A DNA stretch of 53,585 nt from an uncultured Clostridium sp. (GCA_947245515.1 CAMXQV010000007.1:1-53585); one strand, 5' to 3'; counted from the stretch's first letter, positions 18,337 to 26,972 are shown. A program made the numbers and translations. The notes: a model not told the origin generated them from the letters alone.

Positions 18337-19458
18337 ATGAAAGTTTTAATTTTTTATGCATCCTATGGTGGAGGTCATTTAAATGCAGCTAAGTCAATTG
18401 AAGCCTGTATCACAAAAAATTATAAAAATATTAATGTTGAACTGATAGATTGTATGAAATATATAAATAAAACCATTGAAAAGGTAACAACCTCAGCTTA
18501 TAATGAAATGGCAAAAAAGATGCCATGGGCTTGGGGCAAAATTTATGATGACTCTCAAAAAGGTACCTTGGCACATATTTCTTCAAGATCAAATCAAATA
18601 ATGGCAATTAAACTTCTAAAGCTTTTACGAAAAAAACAACCAGACTTAATAATATCTACACATCCGTTTGGAAGTCAAATGTGTAGTTATCTAAAAAGAA
18701 AAGGGAAAATTAGTTCAAAAATTGCAACAATAATGACTGATTTTGCACCACATGACCAATGGTTGGTTGGAAAGGATTTTGTAGATTATTATTTTGTCGC
18801 TCATGATTCTATGAAGGAATATTTAATAAAAAAAGAAGTTTCTAAAGAAAAAGTATTTTCTACAGGTATACCAATATCTGGTCGTTTTACTGAAAAATTT
18901 GATAAAGAAAAAATTCTAAGCGACTTCGGATTGTCTACAGACAAACAAACCATATTATTTTTTGGAGGAGGAGAATTTGGGCTAGGAAAAACAAAAACTG
19001 TAAGAATTTTTGAAAATTTAGTTCAATTTGAAGGAAATACCCAAATAATCGCTATTTCTGGAAAAAATCCAGAAATGAAAGAAAACTTTTTAAATGTTGT
19101 AAAAAGTTACAATAAGGAAAAATCTGTAAAAGTCCTTTCTTTTACAGATAAAGTACCTGAATTAATGAGCATTTCTGATTTAGTTGTTACAAAACCTGGT
19201 GGATTAACAACATCTGAAAGTCTTGCTTCTCATTTGCCTATGGTTATTATTAATCCAATTCCTGGTCAAGAAAAGGAAAATGCGGAATTTCTAGAAAGTA
19301 ATGGTATAGCCATTTGGATTAAAAATAGCAAAGAAAGTAAAATTATATTTGAACTTTTATTATCTAATAAAGATAAATTAGCAGACATGAAACAAAATAC
19401 TAATAAATTAGCAAAACCATTTTCTACTTTTGAAATTTGTAAAATTCTTTTAGCTTAA
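18337..19458 (+). CDS. UgtP/MGDG-synthase-type glycosyltransferase
   Basis: A 373-residue GT28-family protein resembling processive diacylglycerol glucosyltransferase (UgtP) and plant MGDG synthase, which transfer sugars from UDP-sugars to diacylglycerol at the inner membrane face. Seen: N-terminal YASYGGGHLNAAKSI, STHPFGSQM, TDFAPHDQWL, GIPISGRF, FFGGGEFGLGKTK, and the donor-binding VTKPGGLTTSESLASHLPMV and PIPGQEKENAEFL. The ribosome site is AAAGGAG. It may use the UDP-glucose made by the enzymes at 26.9-30 kb. The exact acceptor and product cannot be told from sequence. Confidence 0.85.
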   Translation: MKVLIFYASYGGGHLNAAKSIEACITKNYKNINVELIDCMKYINKTIEKVTTSAYNEMAKKMPWAWGKIYDDSQKGTLAHISSRSNQIMAIKLLKLLRKKQPDLIISTHPFGSQMCSYLKRKGKISSKIATIMTDFAPHDQWLVGKDFVDYYFVAHDSMKEYLIKKEVSKEKVFSTGIPISGRFTEKFDKEKILSDFGLSTDKQTILFFGGGEFGLGKTKTVRIFENLVQFEGNTQIIAISGKNPEMKENFLNVVKSYNKEKSVKVLSFTDKVPELMSISDLVVTKPGGLTTSESLASHLPMVIINPIPGQEKENAEFLESNGIAIWIKNSKESKIIFELLLSNKDKLADMKQNTNKLAKPFSTFEICKILLA

Positions 19459-19470
19459 TAAGAACTTATA

Positions 19471-19505
19471 AAAAATACACCTCATACTATAAAATGAGGT
19501 GTATT
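19471..19505. terminator. bidirectional terminator between the glycosyltransferase and recR
   Basis: A perfect 12-base stem, AATACACCTCAT against ATGAGGTGTATT. It ends inside the recR stop codon and serves both convergent genes. Confidence 0.8.
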
Positions 19506-20103
19506 AAACCTCTCTTCTTCCTTCAAGAGCTTTTGTTAAAGTAATTTCATCTGTATATTCTAAATCTCCTCCAACTGGAATACCATGTGCAATTCTAGTA
19601 ACTTTAACTCCAAGTGGCTTAATTAATTTAGATAAATACATTGCAGTTGCTTCTCCTTCTACCCTAGGGTTAGTAGCTAAAATTACTTCTTTTACTTGTC
19701 CATCCATTAATCTAGTTAAAAGTTCCTTTATTTTTATATCCTCTGGACCTACCCCATTCATTGGAGAAATCGAACCATGTAATACATGATAAACACCTTT
19801 AAATTCATGTGTTTTCTCCATTGCAATAATGTCTCTTACATCTTCTACAACACATATTTGTGTTTCGTCTCTTTTAGGATTTCCACAAATAAAACAAGGG
19901 TCAGTGTCTGATATATTAAAACATTTGCTACAATATTTTAAGTTTTTTTTGGCATTTAATATAGAAGAAACAAATTCCTTTGTTTCTTCTTCTGTACAAT
20001 TTAACATATAAAAGGCAAGTCTAGCTGCAGTTTTATGTCCTATACTTGGTAGGCGTTCAAAACTCTCTATCAGTTTTTCTATTGATGGTGAATATAATGA
20101 CAT
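19504..20103 (-). CDS. recR: recombination mediator protein RecR
   Basis: RecR works with RecO and RecF in RecA loading at single-strand gaps. The 199 residues are full length: an N-terminal helix-hairpin-helix ([15 protein letters not shown]), a C4 zinc finger ([18 protein letters not shown]), then a Toprim domain ([35 protein letters not shown]) and the C-terminal [19 protein letters not shown]. It lies 12 bases after ybaB in the classic dnaX-ybaB-recR order. Confidence 0.97.
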   Translation of the reverse strand: MSLYSPSIEKLIESFERLPSIGHKTAARLAFYMLNCTEEETKEFVSSILNAKKNLKYCSKCFNISDTDPCFICGNPKRDETQICVVEDVRDIIAMEKTHEFKGVYHVLHGSISPMNGVGPEDIKIKELLTRLMDGQVKEVILATNPRVEGEATAMYLSKLIKPLGVKVTRIAHGIPVGGDLEYTDEITLTKALEGRREV

Positions 20104-20115
20104 TTATACTTCCTC

Positions 20116-20472
20116 CTAAAATAGATTACCACCTAATCCTGGTATATTATACTTTCCTAATTGGTCTGCTTGTGCAGAGTCTACCTTTCTTAAAGCTTCA
20201 TTTATACATGTTAGTATTAAATCTTCTAACATTTCAACATCTTCTGGGTCAACTACATCTGGTTTTATTTTTATTTCTTTTAATAACTTTTCTCCTGAAA
20301 CCTTTACATTTATTGCTCCTCCACCTGCTGATGCCTCAAATTCTTTGCTAGCTAATTCTGATTGTGATTTTTCCATATCTGCTTGCATTTTTTTAGCTTC
20401 TTTCATTAAGTTATTAAGATTCATTCCTCCGAATCCTCCCATTCCTCCAGGGAATCCTCCTCTTTTACCCAT
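20116..20472 (-). CDS. ybaB: YbaB/EbfC nucleoid-associated protein
   Basis: A 118-residue dimeric DNA-binding protein. It has a glycine-rich start ([16 protein letters not shown]), a helix [17 protein letters not shown], and the conserved core [20 protein letters not shown] and [18 protein letters not shown]. It sits between dnaX and recR with 12-19 base gaps and a GGAGG site. The precise role is unsettled in the literature. Confidence 0.95.
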   Translation of the reverse strand: MGKRGGFPGGMGGFGGMNLNNLMKEAKKMQADMEKSQSELASKEFEASAGGGAINVKVSGEKLLKEIKIKPDVVDPEDVEMLEDLILTCINEALRKVDSAQADQLGKYNIPGLGGNLF

Positions 20473-20491
20473 TTTATTTCCTCCTTATTTT

Positions 20492-22120
20492 TTATTCTAT
20501 AATATTGAATTGAATATCTGATTCTTTAGCAAGATTTTTTAAATCTTCTTCTACACTTTGTGTTTGCACTTCTTGTGTGTTTGTTATATATTTTATTTGC
20601 ATTTCTTTTCCACATGCCTTTGATACTAAATCCGTAATTTCTCTAATATTGTCTTGTTTTTCTAATACTGTTTTACCAAAGGAAGTCATTCCATTTGGAA
20701 ATTGTATTCCTACTGTCATATCATTTAGTTCTACTGCTTTTGTATTAAGTAGATTTGTATATAATACAATTTTTCCGTTTTGTTTTAAATTATTTACTAT
20801 TTGTGGCCAATATTCTTCAGAATTATTTGAAAAGTTAATATTTGTTTTATTTTCTACTTTTTTTACTTGTTCGTTTACTTTAGGTTGCATGTCTCTTCTG
20901 TTGCTTTGTTGAATATTTTTTACATAGTCCTTATTATTATATGTAGTTTTTATATTATTTGGTTCATTATTTATTATTTTCCCAGATTTCAAATATTTTT
21001 CTATTTTTTCTATTCTCTGTTCTATATTACTATTTGTTTCTGCTTGTTTATTACATAACTTAATTATACCAGCTTGAAACATTATTGTTTTTTGAGTTGA
21101 CCATTTAATGTCATTTTCTAGTTCAGATAATTTGTATACTAATTCAAGGAGTTTTTCTTTTGACGTTTTTTCAGCTATAAATTTAATTTTTTCTTTTTCT
21201 GTTTCATTATATAATTCTAATTTTCCTGATGTTTTGTATACTAATATGTCTTTAATGTATTTTATGATTTCCCATAAAAAATTTACAATATCTTTTCCTT
21301 CTTCTAATACATCTTCTATATTTTTTAAGGCTTCTTCTATATTATAGTTCGTTATTGCTTCTGTTATGTTATGAACATAGGTTATTTTTGGTATGCCTAC
21401 TAAGTCTTTTATTTTGTCTTCATTTATTTTGTTTTCACCATCTTGTATACATCTTTCTAAAATTGATAGAGCATCTCTCATTGCTCCTTCTGAAAGTACT
21501 GCTATTATGTTTAAGGCTTCTTCTGTTATTTCTAAGTTACTTTCTTCACCTACTATTTTAAGTCTTTTTTTTATGTTGTCCTTTGAGATTCTTCTAAAGT
21601 CAAATCTTTGACATCTTGATAAAATTGTAGCTGGTAATTTTTGTGGCTCTGTTGTTGCTAAAATAAATTTTACATGTTCTGGTGGCTCTTCTAAGGTTTT
21701 TAGTAGAGCATTAAAGGCTCCTGTTGATAACATATGAACCTCATCTATTATATATACTCTATATTTTGCTTTTGTTGGCAAAAAGTTAACTTCTTCTTTT
21801 ATACTTCTTATGTCTTCTACACTGTTGTTTGATGCTGCATCCATTTCTACAATATCTGTTAAAGAACCATTTATTGCTCCTTTACATATTTCACATTCGT
21901 TACATGGTTCCCCATCTTTTGGGTTTAGACAGTTTATTGCTCTTGCAAGTACTTTTGCTGCTGATGTTTTTCCTGTACCTCTGCTTCCATTAAATAGATA
22001 TGCATGTCCTACTCTATTTGCTATTATTTGATTTTTTAGTGTTTTTGTTATGTGTTCTTGACCTACAATTTCTTTAAAAGTTAAGGGTCTAAATTTTCTA
22101 TAAAGAGCTGTGTACCCCAT
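20492..22120 (-). CDS. dnaX: DNA polymerase III subunits gamma/tau
   Basis: The clamp-loader ATPase of the replisome, 542 residues. Seen: MGYTALYRKFRP, Walker A GSRGTGKTS (45-53), the zinc-binding cysteines in CLNPKDGEPCNECEIC, Walker B IIDEVHMLS, sensor ATTEPQKLPATILSRCQR, and SEGAMRDALSILE. The C-terminal 180 or so residues are a variable, Asn/Lys-rich tau-type tail. The SRP RNA gene lies directly upstream and probably shares its transcript. No slippery A-run frameshift signal was evident. Confidence 0.97.
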   Translation of the reverse strand: MGYTALYRKFRPLTFKEIVGQEHITKTLKNQIIANRVGHAYLFNGSRGTGKTSAAKVLARAINCLNPKDGEPCNECEICKGAINGSLTDIVEMDAASNNSVEDIRSIKEEVNFLPTKAKYRVYIIDEVHMLSTGAFNALLKTLEEPPEHVKFILATTEPQKLPATILSRCQRFDFRRISKDNIKKRLKIVGEESNLEITEEALNIIAVLSEGAMRDALSILERCIQDGENKINEDKIKDLVGIPKITYVHNITEAITNYNIEEALKNIEDVLEEGKDIVNFLWEIIKYIKDILVYKTSGKLELYNETEKEKIKFIAEKTSKEKLLELVYKLSELENDIKWSTQKTIMFQAGIIKLCNKQAETNSNIEQRIEKIEKYLKSGKIINNEPNNIKTTYNNKDYVKNIQQSNRRDMQPKVNEQVKKVENKTNINFSNNSEEYWPQIVNNLKQNGKIVLYTNLLNTKAVELNDMTVGIQFPNGMTSFGKTVLEKQDNIREITDLVSKACGKEMQIKYITNTQEVQTQSVEEDLKNLAKESDIQFNIIE

Positions 22121-22152
22121 TTTTTCACATCCTTTATACTTAAAAAATGGCT

Positions 22153-22271
22153 GTATTTAATCTCTCTATGGAAAGTCTCCACATAAAGCTTGCTACTTAT
22201 TGCTGCTTCCTTCCGGACCTGACAAGATTCGTAGGTCTTTATTGGATTCTCTCCATACAAAGATTAAATAC
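22153..22271 (-). ncRNA. ffs: small signal recognition particle RNA (4.5S-like)
   Basis: The minus strand carries the universal SRP domain IV core, GGTCCGGAAGGAAGCAGCA, centred near 22213. The ends GTATTTAATC and GATTAAATAC pair to close a rod-like stem of about 119 nt. It is preceded by a good promoter and followed by dnaX. The RNA pairs with Ffh for co-translational targeting. End positions are set by the terminal stem and could be off by a few bases. Confidence 0.92.
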
Positions 22272-22282
22272 ATACCTTTTGT

Positions 22283-22311
22283 ATTATATACTGAATTGTA
22301 ATTTTAATCAA
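22283..22311 (-). promoter_or_regulatory. promoter of the SRP RNA gene
   Basis: Minus-strand TTGATT, 17 bases, TATAAT, ending 11 bases before the inferred 5' stem. It probably also drives dnaX-ybaB-recR by read-through. Confidence 0.75.
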
Positions 22312-22366
22312 GTAAATTATAATATTATATTTGTTTTTTCTTATTTTTATGTATTAAATTTTTATA

Positions 22367-23119
22367 TTACTTGATTCTTTTAAATATAAAATTATCTAAT
22401 TCTTTATTTTCTATAGAAGTAGTACCTTCCTCAACAATATTTGGTATTGGAAGCTCTAAGAAAATATTTGATAAATATTCTTTACCTGATTCTAATTTAA
22501 TTATTATATCAAAATTTAACTGAACTTTTAAATCCTCTTCTGTAATATTTGCATTTTTTAATAAATTACTGTGATTTATTTCATTATCATTAGATACATA
22601 TTGTGCAATTTTATCATTTGCATATCTAAAAGCAATAATACCTCCTTGATTAGAAATCTGCAAAGCCTTTATATTTGATTCCATTGCTCCAGTATATTCT
22701 ATATTATTTACTTTATTTTTTTCTTCATTTGCAAACATAGACTTTTCACTTTGCATTTCTGGCTTATAAATTACTTTAATTCCTTTTTCTACATTTTTAT
22801 TAATTTTTATATTAGTAAGGTTTATGGTCTTTATAACTTCATTTCCAGAATAACCATCATTTTTATTTATATATATAAATATATCATTATTCTGATTAAT
22901 ATCAAAGGCCCATTTATTTGCTCCACTTTCAATATCTATTCCTTCTGTAGAACTTATAATGCTGATTTTCGATAAATTAAAAGGCATATTTGTTTCTCCC
23001 TCGACATTATATTTTAGAACTGATACACTCAATATAAAAAGTAAGGTTACTATAATAATAAGTATTATACTTAGATGAAAATACTTTTTACTCATTATTC
23101 TCTTTAAAGTTTCCTTCAT
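22367..23119 (-). CDS. membrane-anchored hypothetical protein
   Basis: A 250-residue protein of no family I recognise. It has a basic start (MKETLKRIMSKKY), one membrane helix (about 15-36), then an extracellular domain that looks rich in beta strands, with many Asn and Ile. There is no lipobox or catalytic motif. The start ATG has AAGGAAAG upstream. It lies between tadA and the SRP RNA on the same strand. Confidence 0.65.
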   Translation of the reverse strand: MKETLKRIMSKKYFHLSIILIIIVTLLFILSVSVLKYNVEGETNMPFNLSKISIISSTEGIDIESGANKWAFDINQNNDIFIYINKNDGYSGNEVIKTINLTNIKINKNVEKGIKVIYKPEMQSEKSMFANEEKNKVNNIEYTGAMESNIKALQISNQGGIIAFRYANDKIAQYVSNDNEINHSNLLKNANITEEDLKVQLNFDIIIKLESGKEYLSNIFLELPIPNIVEEGTTSIENKELDNFIFKRIK

Positions 23120-23192
23120 AAATACTTATCTTTCCTTTCTTTATCTTTGTTTAATTTTTGTTTTGAAAAATATAAAGTTTTTATAAGTCTTT

Positions 23193-23666
23193 TTATATAT
23201 TAATTTTATTTTGCTTTTTTATTTTTCTTAAGGTCTTAAAAAAGTCTTTTAATATATCTTCACATTCCTTTTGCATAATACCCTTTTCAACTTCTACAAT
23301 ATGATTAAATTTATAGTCCTCAAATAAATTTAATACTGAACCAGCAGCACCAGTTTTTTGGTCTAAAGTGCCTATATATATTTTTTTTATTCTAGAATTT
23401 ATAATGGCTCCTGCACACATTGAACAAGGCTCTAGAGTAATATACATTTCACAATCTAATAATCTCCAACTTTTTAATTTTTTACTAGCCTTTTGTATTG
23501 CTATAATTTCTGCATGTTTTGTTGTATCAAATTTCGTTTCTTTTAAATTATGTGCTTTTGAAATAATTTCTCCATCTTTTATAATGACTGCACCAACTGG
23601 TATTTCTAATTTGTTATATGCCTTTTTTGCCTCTTTTAGTGCTTCTTTCATAAACTCTTCTTCCAT
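23193..23666 (-). CDS. tadA: tRNA-specific adenosine deaminase
   Basis: TadA converts A34 of tRNA-Arg(ACG) to inosine, which lets one tRNA read CGU, CGC and CGA but not CGG. The 157 residues show the zinc deaminase motifs HAEIIAIQKA (His plus catalytic Glu) and PCSMCAGAI, and NSRIKKIYIGT. The ATG at 23666 is chosen because AAAGGAAT lies upstream; the frame opens five codons earlier at a TTG. It is relevant to this genome because in-frame CGG seems to be vacated and used only at frameshift sites. Confidence 0.95.
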   Translation of the reverse strand: MEEEFMKEALKEAKKAYNKLEIPVGAVIIKDGEIISKAHNLKETKFDTTKHAEIIAIQKASKKLKSWRLLDCEMYITLEPCSMCAGAIINSRIKKIYIGTLDQKTGAAGSVLNLFEDYKFNHIVEVEKGIMQKECEDILKDFFKTLRKIKKQNKINI

Positions 23667-23717
23667 GCATATTCCTTTCAAATTTTAGTCTATTCTATTT
23701 TATAAGTATACACTTTT

Positions 23718-23861
23718 TCATAATTTTTTGCAAATGTTTTTGATGGTTTTAATTTTTGTTGTATAATACACTTTTGCAAAAGTCATGGGAAACATTCTAA
23801 TTATTATTCTTTCTCTTAAATTTAGTTCTTTTTTTACTTCTTTTAATATATTATCTTTCAT
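23718..23861 (-). CDS. small basic protein, 47 residues
   Basis: Starts MKDNILKEVKKELNLRER and ends IKNICKKL. It is basic, with an amphipathic middle (IIIRMFPMTFAKVYYTTKIK). The ATG has AAGGAAAGG upstream at good spacing. It lies alone in an otherwise empty 460-base gap downstream of the Agr-like cassette. I recognise no domain. It could be membrane-associated. Confidence 0.6.
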   Translation of the reverse strand: MKDNILKEVKKELNLRERIIIRMFPMTFAKVYYTTKIKTIKNICKKL

Positions 23862-24114
23862 TTTCAATTTCCTTTCCTTCTTTAGATACATCTATAGTAA
23901 AAAATAATTAAAATATTCTTATTTTTACTATAAATTTTAGTTTAAAAATTTTTATTTCTAAACTTTTATTATATTTTACAATATTCGACCTTATTAATGT
24001 CAGTGTACACTAATAAAAAAATTTAAATTTTTTTATATATTAAAACTCAAAACCTTATCTTTACTATATTTACCTTCTTCAAAAAACTATCTTTTAGTTA
24101 TAACTTTTCTAAAA

Positions 24115-24147
24115 TATTAAAAGAACTAACTAAAATTAGTCAGTTCC
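24115..24147 (-). terminator. terminator of the Agr-like operon
   Basis: On the minus strand GAACTGACTAA pairs with TTAGTTAGTTC, followed by TTTTAATA, directly after the AgrB-like stop codon. Confidence 0.75.
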
Positions 24148-24771
24148 TCATTTCTCTATTTTGTTACTATTGCTACATGTGTTAATATAGGTATTAAAAC
24201 TTACAAAAATTAAGTCTAAATATTTTGTTAAAGCATGATTATCATATAATTTTTTTATTTCAATTATTTCCTTAAAACTTTTTTCTTCTTTGAAATATAA
24301 ATTATATATTTCAAAGAAACTATGCTTATATATTTTTTCATATTGTTTATCTAAATCTCTTAAAATATTTTCAAACTTTTCTACTTCTTTTGATTCCTTA
24401 TTATCTTGTATATATTTCTTCATTTCTATGTATTTTGAATTATCTGGTTTTTTATATAAAAACGGTGTTCTTATATCTGCATTCTTTGTTAAAACAAAAG
24501 CTTCAAAAGTTGTGAATATCATAGCTATTGGCATATTTATCTTTGTTAGTAGAAAAAAAGATTCAAATACTAAGGCACTCCAAAGCATGCATAGTATAGG
24601 TGATTGATAATGCATTGGCTTATCACATTCTGATCTTATTAAGATAAATAGAATGCATAGAAAAGTTATTTCTTCTATTGACACTTTTGATATAATTCCT
24701 AATAAAAAAATTATTATAAACTCACTTAAATTAAATATAATGGTAGGTATATTTTCTTTTATTTTAATCAT
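24148..24771 (-). CDS. AgrB-like membrane peptidase
   Basis: A 207-residue protein whose first half resembles AgrB, the membrane cysteine protease that trims and cyclises AgrD signal peptides. It has several hydrophobic helices, an RSECDKPMHYQSPILC segment with His54 and Cys61 seven residues apart (the spacing of the AgrB catalytic pair), and a following NADIRTPF segment. The usual GG before His is KP. The last 90 or so residues are charged and unusual for AgrB. It starts just 5 bases after the 16-residue peptide gene, which supports a processing role. Homology is inferred by eye. Confidence 0.6.
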   Translation of the reverse strand: MIKIKENIPTIIFNLSEFIIIFLLGIISKVSIEEITFLCILFILIRSECDKPMHYQSPILCMLWSALVFESFFLLTKINMPIAMIFTTFEAFVLTKNADIRTPFLYKKPDNSKYIEMKKYIQDNKESKEVEKFENILRDLDKQYEKIYKHSFFEIYNLYFKEEKSFKEIIEIKKLYDNHALTKYLDLIFVSFNTYINTCSNSNKIEK

Positions 24772-24776
24772 TTGTT

Positions 24777-24827
24777 TTATTCTCCTTCTTCTGTATCACA
24801 AAAAAACCATAATGAATGTATTGGCAT
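24777..24827 (-). CDS. leaderless AgrD-like signal peptide, 16 residues
   Basis: The encoded peptide is MPIHSLWFFCDTEEGE, preceded by a near-perfect GGGAGGTGA site that overlaps the stop region of the upstream gene. It fits the last two parts of AgrD: a ring-forming core (Ser5 with Leu-Trp-Phe-Phe, as in serine-lactone autoinducers) and an acidic tail (CDTEEGE) that AgrB would remove. The amphipathic N-terminal leader of AgrD is absent. A Cys10-based ring is an alternative. Expression and processing are inferred from the neighbours. Confidence 0.6.
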   Translation of the reverse strand: MPIHSLWFFCDTEEGE

Positions 24828-24839
24828 AAGTTCACCTCC

Positions 24840-25370
24840 CTATAAATTTGTAATATATGTACAGACAAAGTCTGACAAAAACAAAAATATATTTAAGACA
24901 ATTAAACTTATATTTCTTAGTGATATACTTCTTATTTTATTATTTTCGTTTCTATTCCATAATTTTGTATATTGTTGGTACAAATATTTAAGTTTATCTT
25001 TTAATAATAATGGCAAAACTAATAATATTCTATCTACTATAAATGCAAGATAATAATTGCTAATTAATTTATAACAAGCTATTGCAATAATAAATATATA
25101 AAGGTGTAATATTGAAATTAAAAAAACATCTATGTATTCAACTTCTTCTTTATATAAAAACTTCATAATTATAAATTGAAATATTATTAAAAAAACATAA
25201 CTATAAATATTATAAGTTGTTAAAGCTCCAACTCCTATATAATTGATAATATTTAATAATAATAGTTTTATTCGCTTGTTATTTATATTTTTACAAGTAG
25301 TTAAAAATACTACAAAAAATATAACTTCTGGTAACATTCCTAAAAATGCATTTACTAATAATTGTTTCAT
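24840..25370 (-). CDS. polytopic membrane protein of the Agr-like cassette
   Basis: A 176-residue protein made mostly of five or six hydrophobic helices with a short basic loop (KLWNRNENNKIRSISLRN) before the last. It resembles the sensor half of AgrC in size and layout but has no kinase domain, and no kinase gene is nearby. It is the first gene of the cassette; the ATG follows AAAGGAGA. It might be a receptor, an exporter or an immunity-type protein. No family is recognised with confidence. Confidence 0.65.
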   Translation of the reverse strand: MKQLLVNAFLGMLPEVIFFVVFLTTCKNINNKRIKLLLLNIINYIGVGALTTYNIYSYVFLIIFQFIIMKFLYKEEVEYIDVFLISILHLYIFIIAIACYKLISNYYLAFIVDRILLVLPLLLKDKLKYLYQQYTKLWNRNENNKIRSISLRNISLIVLNIFLFLSDFVCTYITNL

Positions 25371-25482
25371 TTTTTTCTCCTTTGTATTAATTTAATTAAT
25401 CATATTCATTATATTAATTTTTAGAACTAACTTAATATATTGAAATCAATTTAAAATATTTAATTAAATGTGAGAATTTTTC

Positions 25483-25511
25483 TTGACTTAACTTACTGGT
25501 GTGTGTATAAT
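25483..25511 (+). promoter_or_regulatory. promoter of the divergent small RNA
   Basis: TTGACT, 17 bases, TATAAT on the plus strand, pointing away from the Agr-like cassette. A TAACTTA motif occurs here (at the start of the spacer) and again about 60 bases left, between the two divergent start regions. It could be a shared activator site. Confidence 0.65.
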
Positions 25512-25517
25512 ATAGAT

Positions 25518-25600
25518 AAGCATACATTATATTTATGTATGCACAAGCAGAGAAAAGATAGTCGGTCGCCAAATCGGTTCTATCTTTTCTCATTTTATTA
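25518..25600 (+). ncRNA. candidate small RNA divergent from the Agr-like cassette
   Basis: A short transcript is defined by the promoter at 25483-25511 and a strong terminator. It contains hairpin 1 (GCATACAT-tatattt-ATGTATGC, about 25520-25542) and hairpin 2 (GAGAAAAGATA against TATCTTTTCTC, 25550-25591) with a 20-base loop, followed by ATTTTATT. No good reading frame fits inside. Its place, divergent from a peptide-signalling operon, recalls RNAIII of staphylococcal agr, but there is no sequence similarity to claim. Confidence 0.55.
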
Positions 25601-25960
25601 CTATATATTATATACAAACAATAATAAAAAAGTAAAGAGAAAATGTAAAAAAAAGTCGATTTTTTTGTTTTCATGTATTATCAGTATTATTTTTTAATTT
25701 TAAAGTTATTCTTAATACATGTATCAAATGCCATAATTATATTTTATGGATAATACCCAATCTTTTGAAGAATGACTGGGTATTAAAACATCTGAAACTG
25801 ATATAACCTTGTAAAAATCCTCATCTGCATATTTGACAAGCAGATTATAGATTACCTACATTTATTCGATGTACTCACCAATACTAATTATATTATGCTA
25901 TAACTTTACATAAAAATTAAAATCTTAGTTAAAAAAAACCAGCAAATTTTTATAGTTTGC
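25600..25960. other. intergenic stretch before the tRNA
   Basis: No gene is seen. It holds an imperfect hairpin with AATACCCA/TGGGTATT arms (about 25749-25781). A weak GCAAA/TTTGC stem sits next to a run of A on the plus strand (about 25930-25961), which on the minus strand could terminate the tRNA transcript. Confidence 0.4.
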
Positions 25961-25972
25961 AAGTTATTATAT

Positions 25973-26049
25973 TGGTGTACCAGAAAGGACTTGAACCTTC
26001 TACCTTCGCTTTAGGAGAGCGACGCTCTATCCTGGTGAGCTACTGGTAC
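25973..26049 (-). tRNA. tRNA-Arg (anticodon CCU), CCA encoded
   Basis: A complete cloverleaf on the minus strand. The acceptor stem is GTACCAG/CTGGTAC, the D stem GCTC/GAGC, the anticodon stem TCGCT/AGCGA with 7-base loop CTCCTAA, and the T arm GAAGG-TTCAAGT-CCTTT. Discriminator A is followed by CCA. The anticodon CCU reads AGG. The loop is the normal seven bases, so this tRNA is not itself a four-base decoder. Confidence 0.95.
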
Positions 26050-26076
26050 ATAAATATTCGTTAAAAACCTAGGTAT

Positions 26077-26105
26077 ATAGTACACTAAAATTAGTACTTT
26101 GTCAA
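26077..26105 (-). promoter_or_regulatory. promoter of tRNA-Arg
   Basis: Minus-strand TTGACA, 17 bases, TACTAT, about 28 bases before the tRNA 5' end. Confidence 0.75.
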
Positions 26106-26159
26106 TTTATAAAACTTGTATTTTCTACAATTTCTGTTATAATATAAAAGGTGATAAAA

Positions 26160-26867
26160 ATGCAAAAAATACTAAGTCATATGAGAAAAGCAATAGAAGA
26201 ATACAACATGATAGAAGAAAATGATAAAATTGCAATAGGTTTATCTGGAGGAAAAGACTCTATAACTATGTTACATGCCTTCAAAGCTTTACAAAGATTC
26301 TATCCTAAAAAATTTGACATAATTGCAATAACAATAGATCCAGGCTTTGAATTTTTTAACAAAGAATTTTTAGAAAAAATATGCAAAAATATAGAAATAC
26401 CACTATATATAGAAAAAAGTAATGCAAAAGAAATCGTATTTGATATAAGAAAAGAAAAAAATCCATGTTCCTTATGTGCAAATTTACGTAGAGGTGTTAT
26501 AAACTCTATTGCAATAAGAGAAGGATGTAACAAAATTGCTCTAGGGCATAATCAAGATGATGTATTAGAAACCTTTTTATTAAATTTATTTTATGCTGGT
26601 AATATAGGAACTTTCTCGCCAAAGAGTTACATGGATCGTTCTAAAATCACTTTAATAAGACCCTTAATTTACACTCCCGAAAAAGACACTAAAAGATTTA
26701 TAAAAAATAATAACCTATCAGTCATGCCAAAAGTCTGTCCTATGGATGGTACATCTAAAAGAGAAGATATGAAACAACTTATCATCTCACTAACAAAAAA
26801 TATTCCAAGAGTTCGTGCAAATCTATTTGGAGCAATTCAGAGAAATTTAGATACTTGGAAAATCTAA
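26160..26867 (+). CDS. TtcA-family tRNA thiolation PP-loop ATPase
   Basis: A 235-residue protein of the TtcA/TilS/Ncs6 PP-loop group that activates a tRNA base for sulfur transfer. Seen: the PP-loop IGLSGGKDSITM, the redox pair CSLC within NPCSLCANLRRG, ALGHNQDDVLETFLLN and RPLIYTPEKDTKRF. The ATG at 26160 follows AAGGTGAT; a GTG nine bases upstream is inside that site. TtcA makes 2-thiocytidine at position 32, which occurs in some arginine and serine tRNAs. Next to tRNA-Arg, but divergent. Confidence 0.82.
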   Translation: MQKILSHMRKAIEEYNMIEENDKIAIGLSGGKDSITMLHAFKALQRFYPKKFDIIAITIDPGFEFFNKEFLEKICKNIEIPLYIEKSNAKEIVFDIRKEKNPCSLCANLRRGVINSIAIREGCNKIALGHNQDDVLETFLLNLFYAGNIGTFSPKSYMDRSKITLIRPLIYTPEKDTKRFIKNNNLSVMPKVCPMDGTSKREDMKQLIISLTKNIPRVRANLFGAIQRNLDTWKI

Positions 26868-26940
26868 TATAAAATTACAACTCTTTTGTATTTATCCTAT
26901 CTAGAAATCCTTTCTACTATGATAACTTTTCTATAATGTA

Positions 26941-26970
26941 AAAAACCAAGTAAAAAATTACTTGGTCTTT
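26941..26970. terminator. terminator between the TtcA-like gene and pgm
   Basis: ACCAAGTAA pairs with TTACTTGGT, with A- and T-runs on both sides, serving convergent genes. Confidence 0.8.
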
Positions 26971-26972
26971 TA

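Noticed and set aside
20492..22120. Programmed dnaX frameshift producing gamma
   Set aside because: No A-run slippery site with a downstream stem was evident.
25432..25674. 80-residue minus-strand frame and an overlapping 75-residue plus-strand frame
   Set aside because: Both run across the small RNA promoter and its hairpins; no ribosome site and no family pattern.
25973..26049. tRNA-Arg as the candidate four-base decoder of CGGA
   Set aside because: Its anticodon loop has seven bases (CTCCTAA, anticodon CCU, reads AGG); it lacks UCCG or an eighth base.
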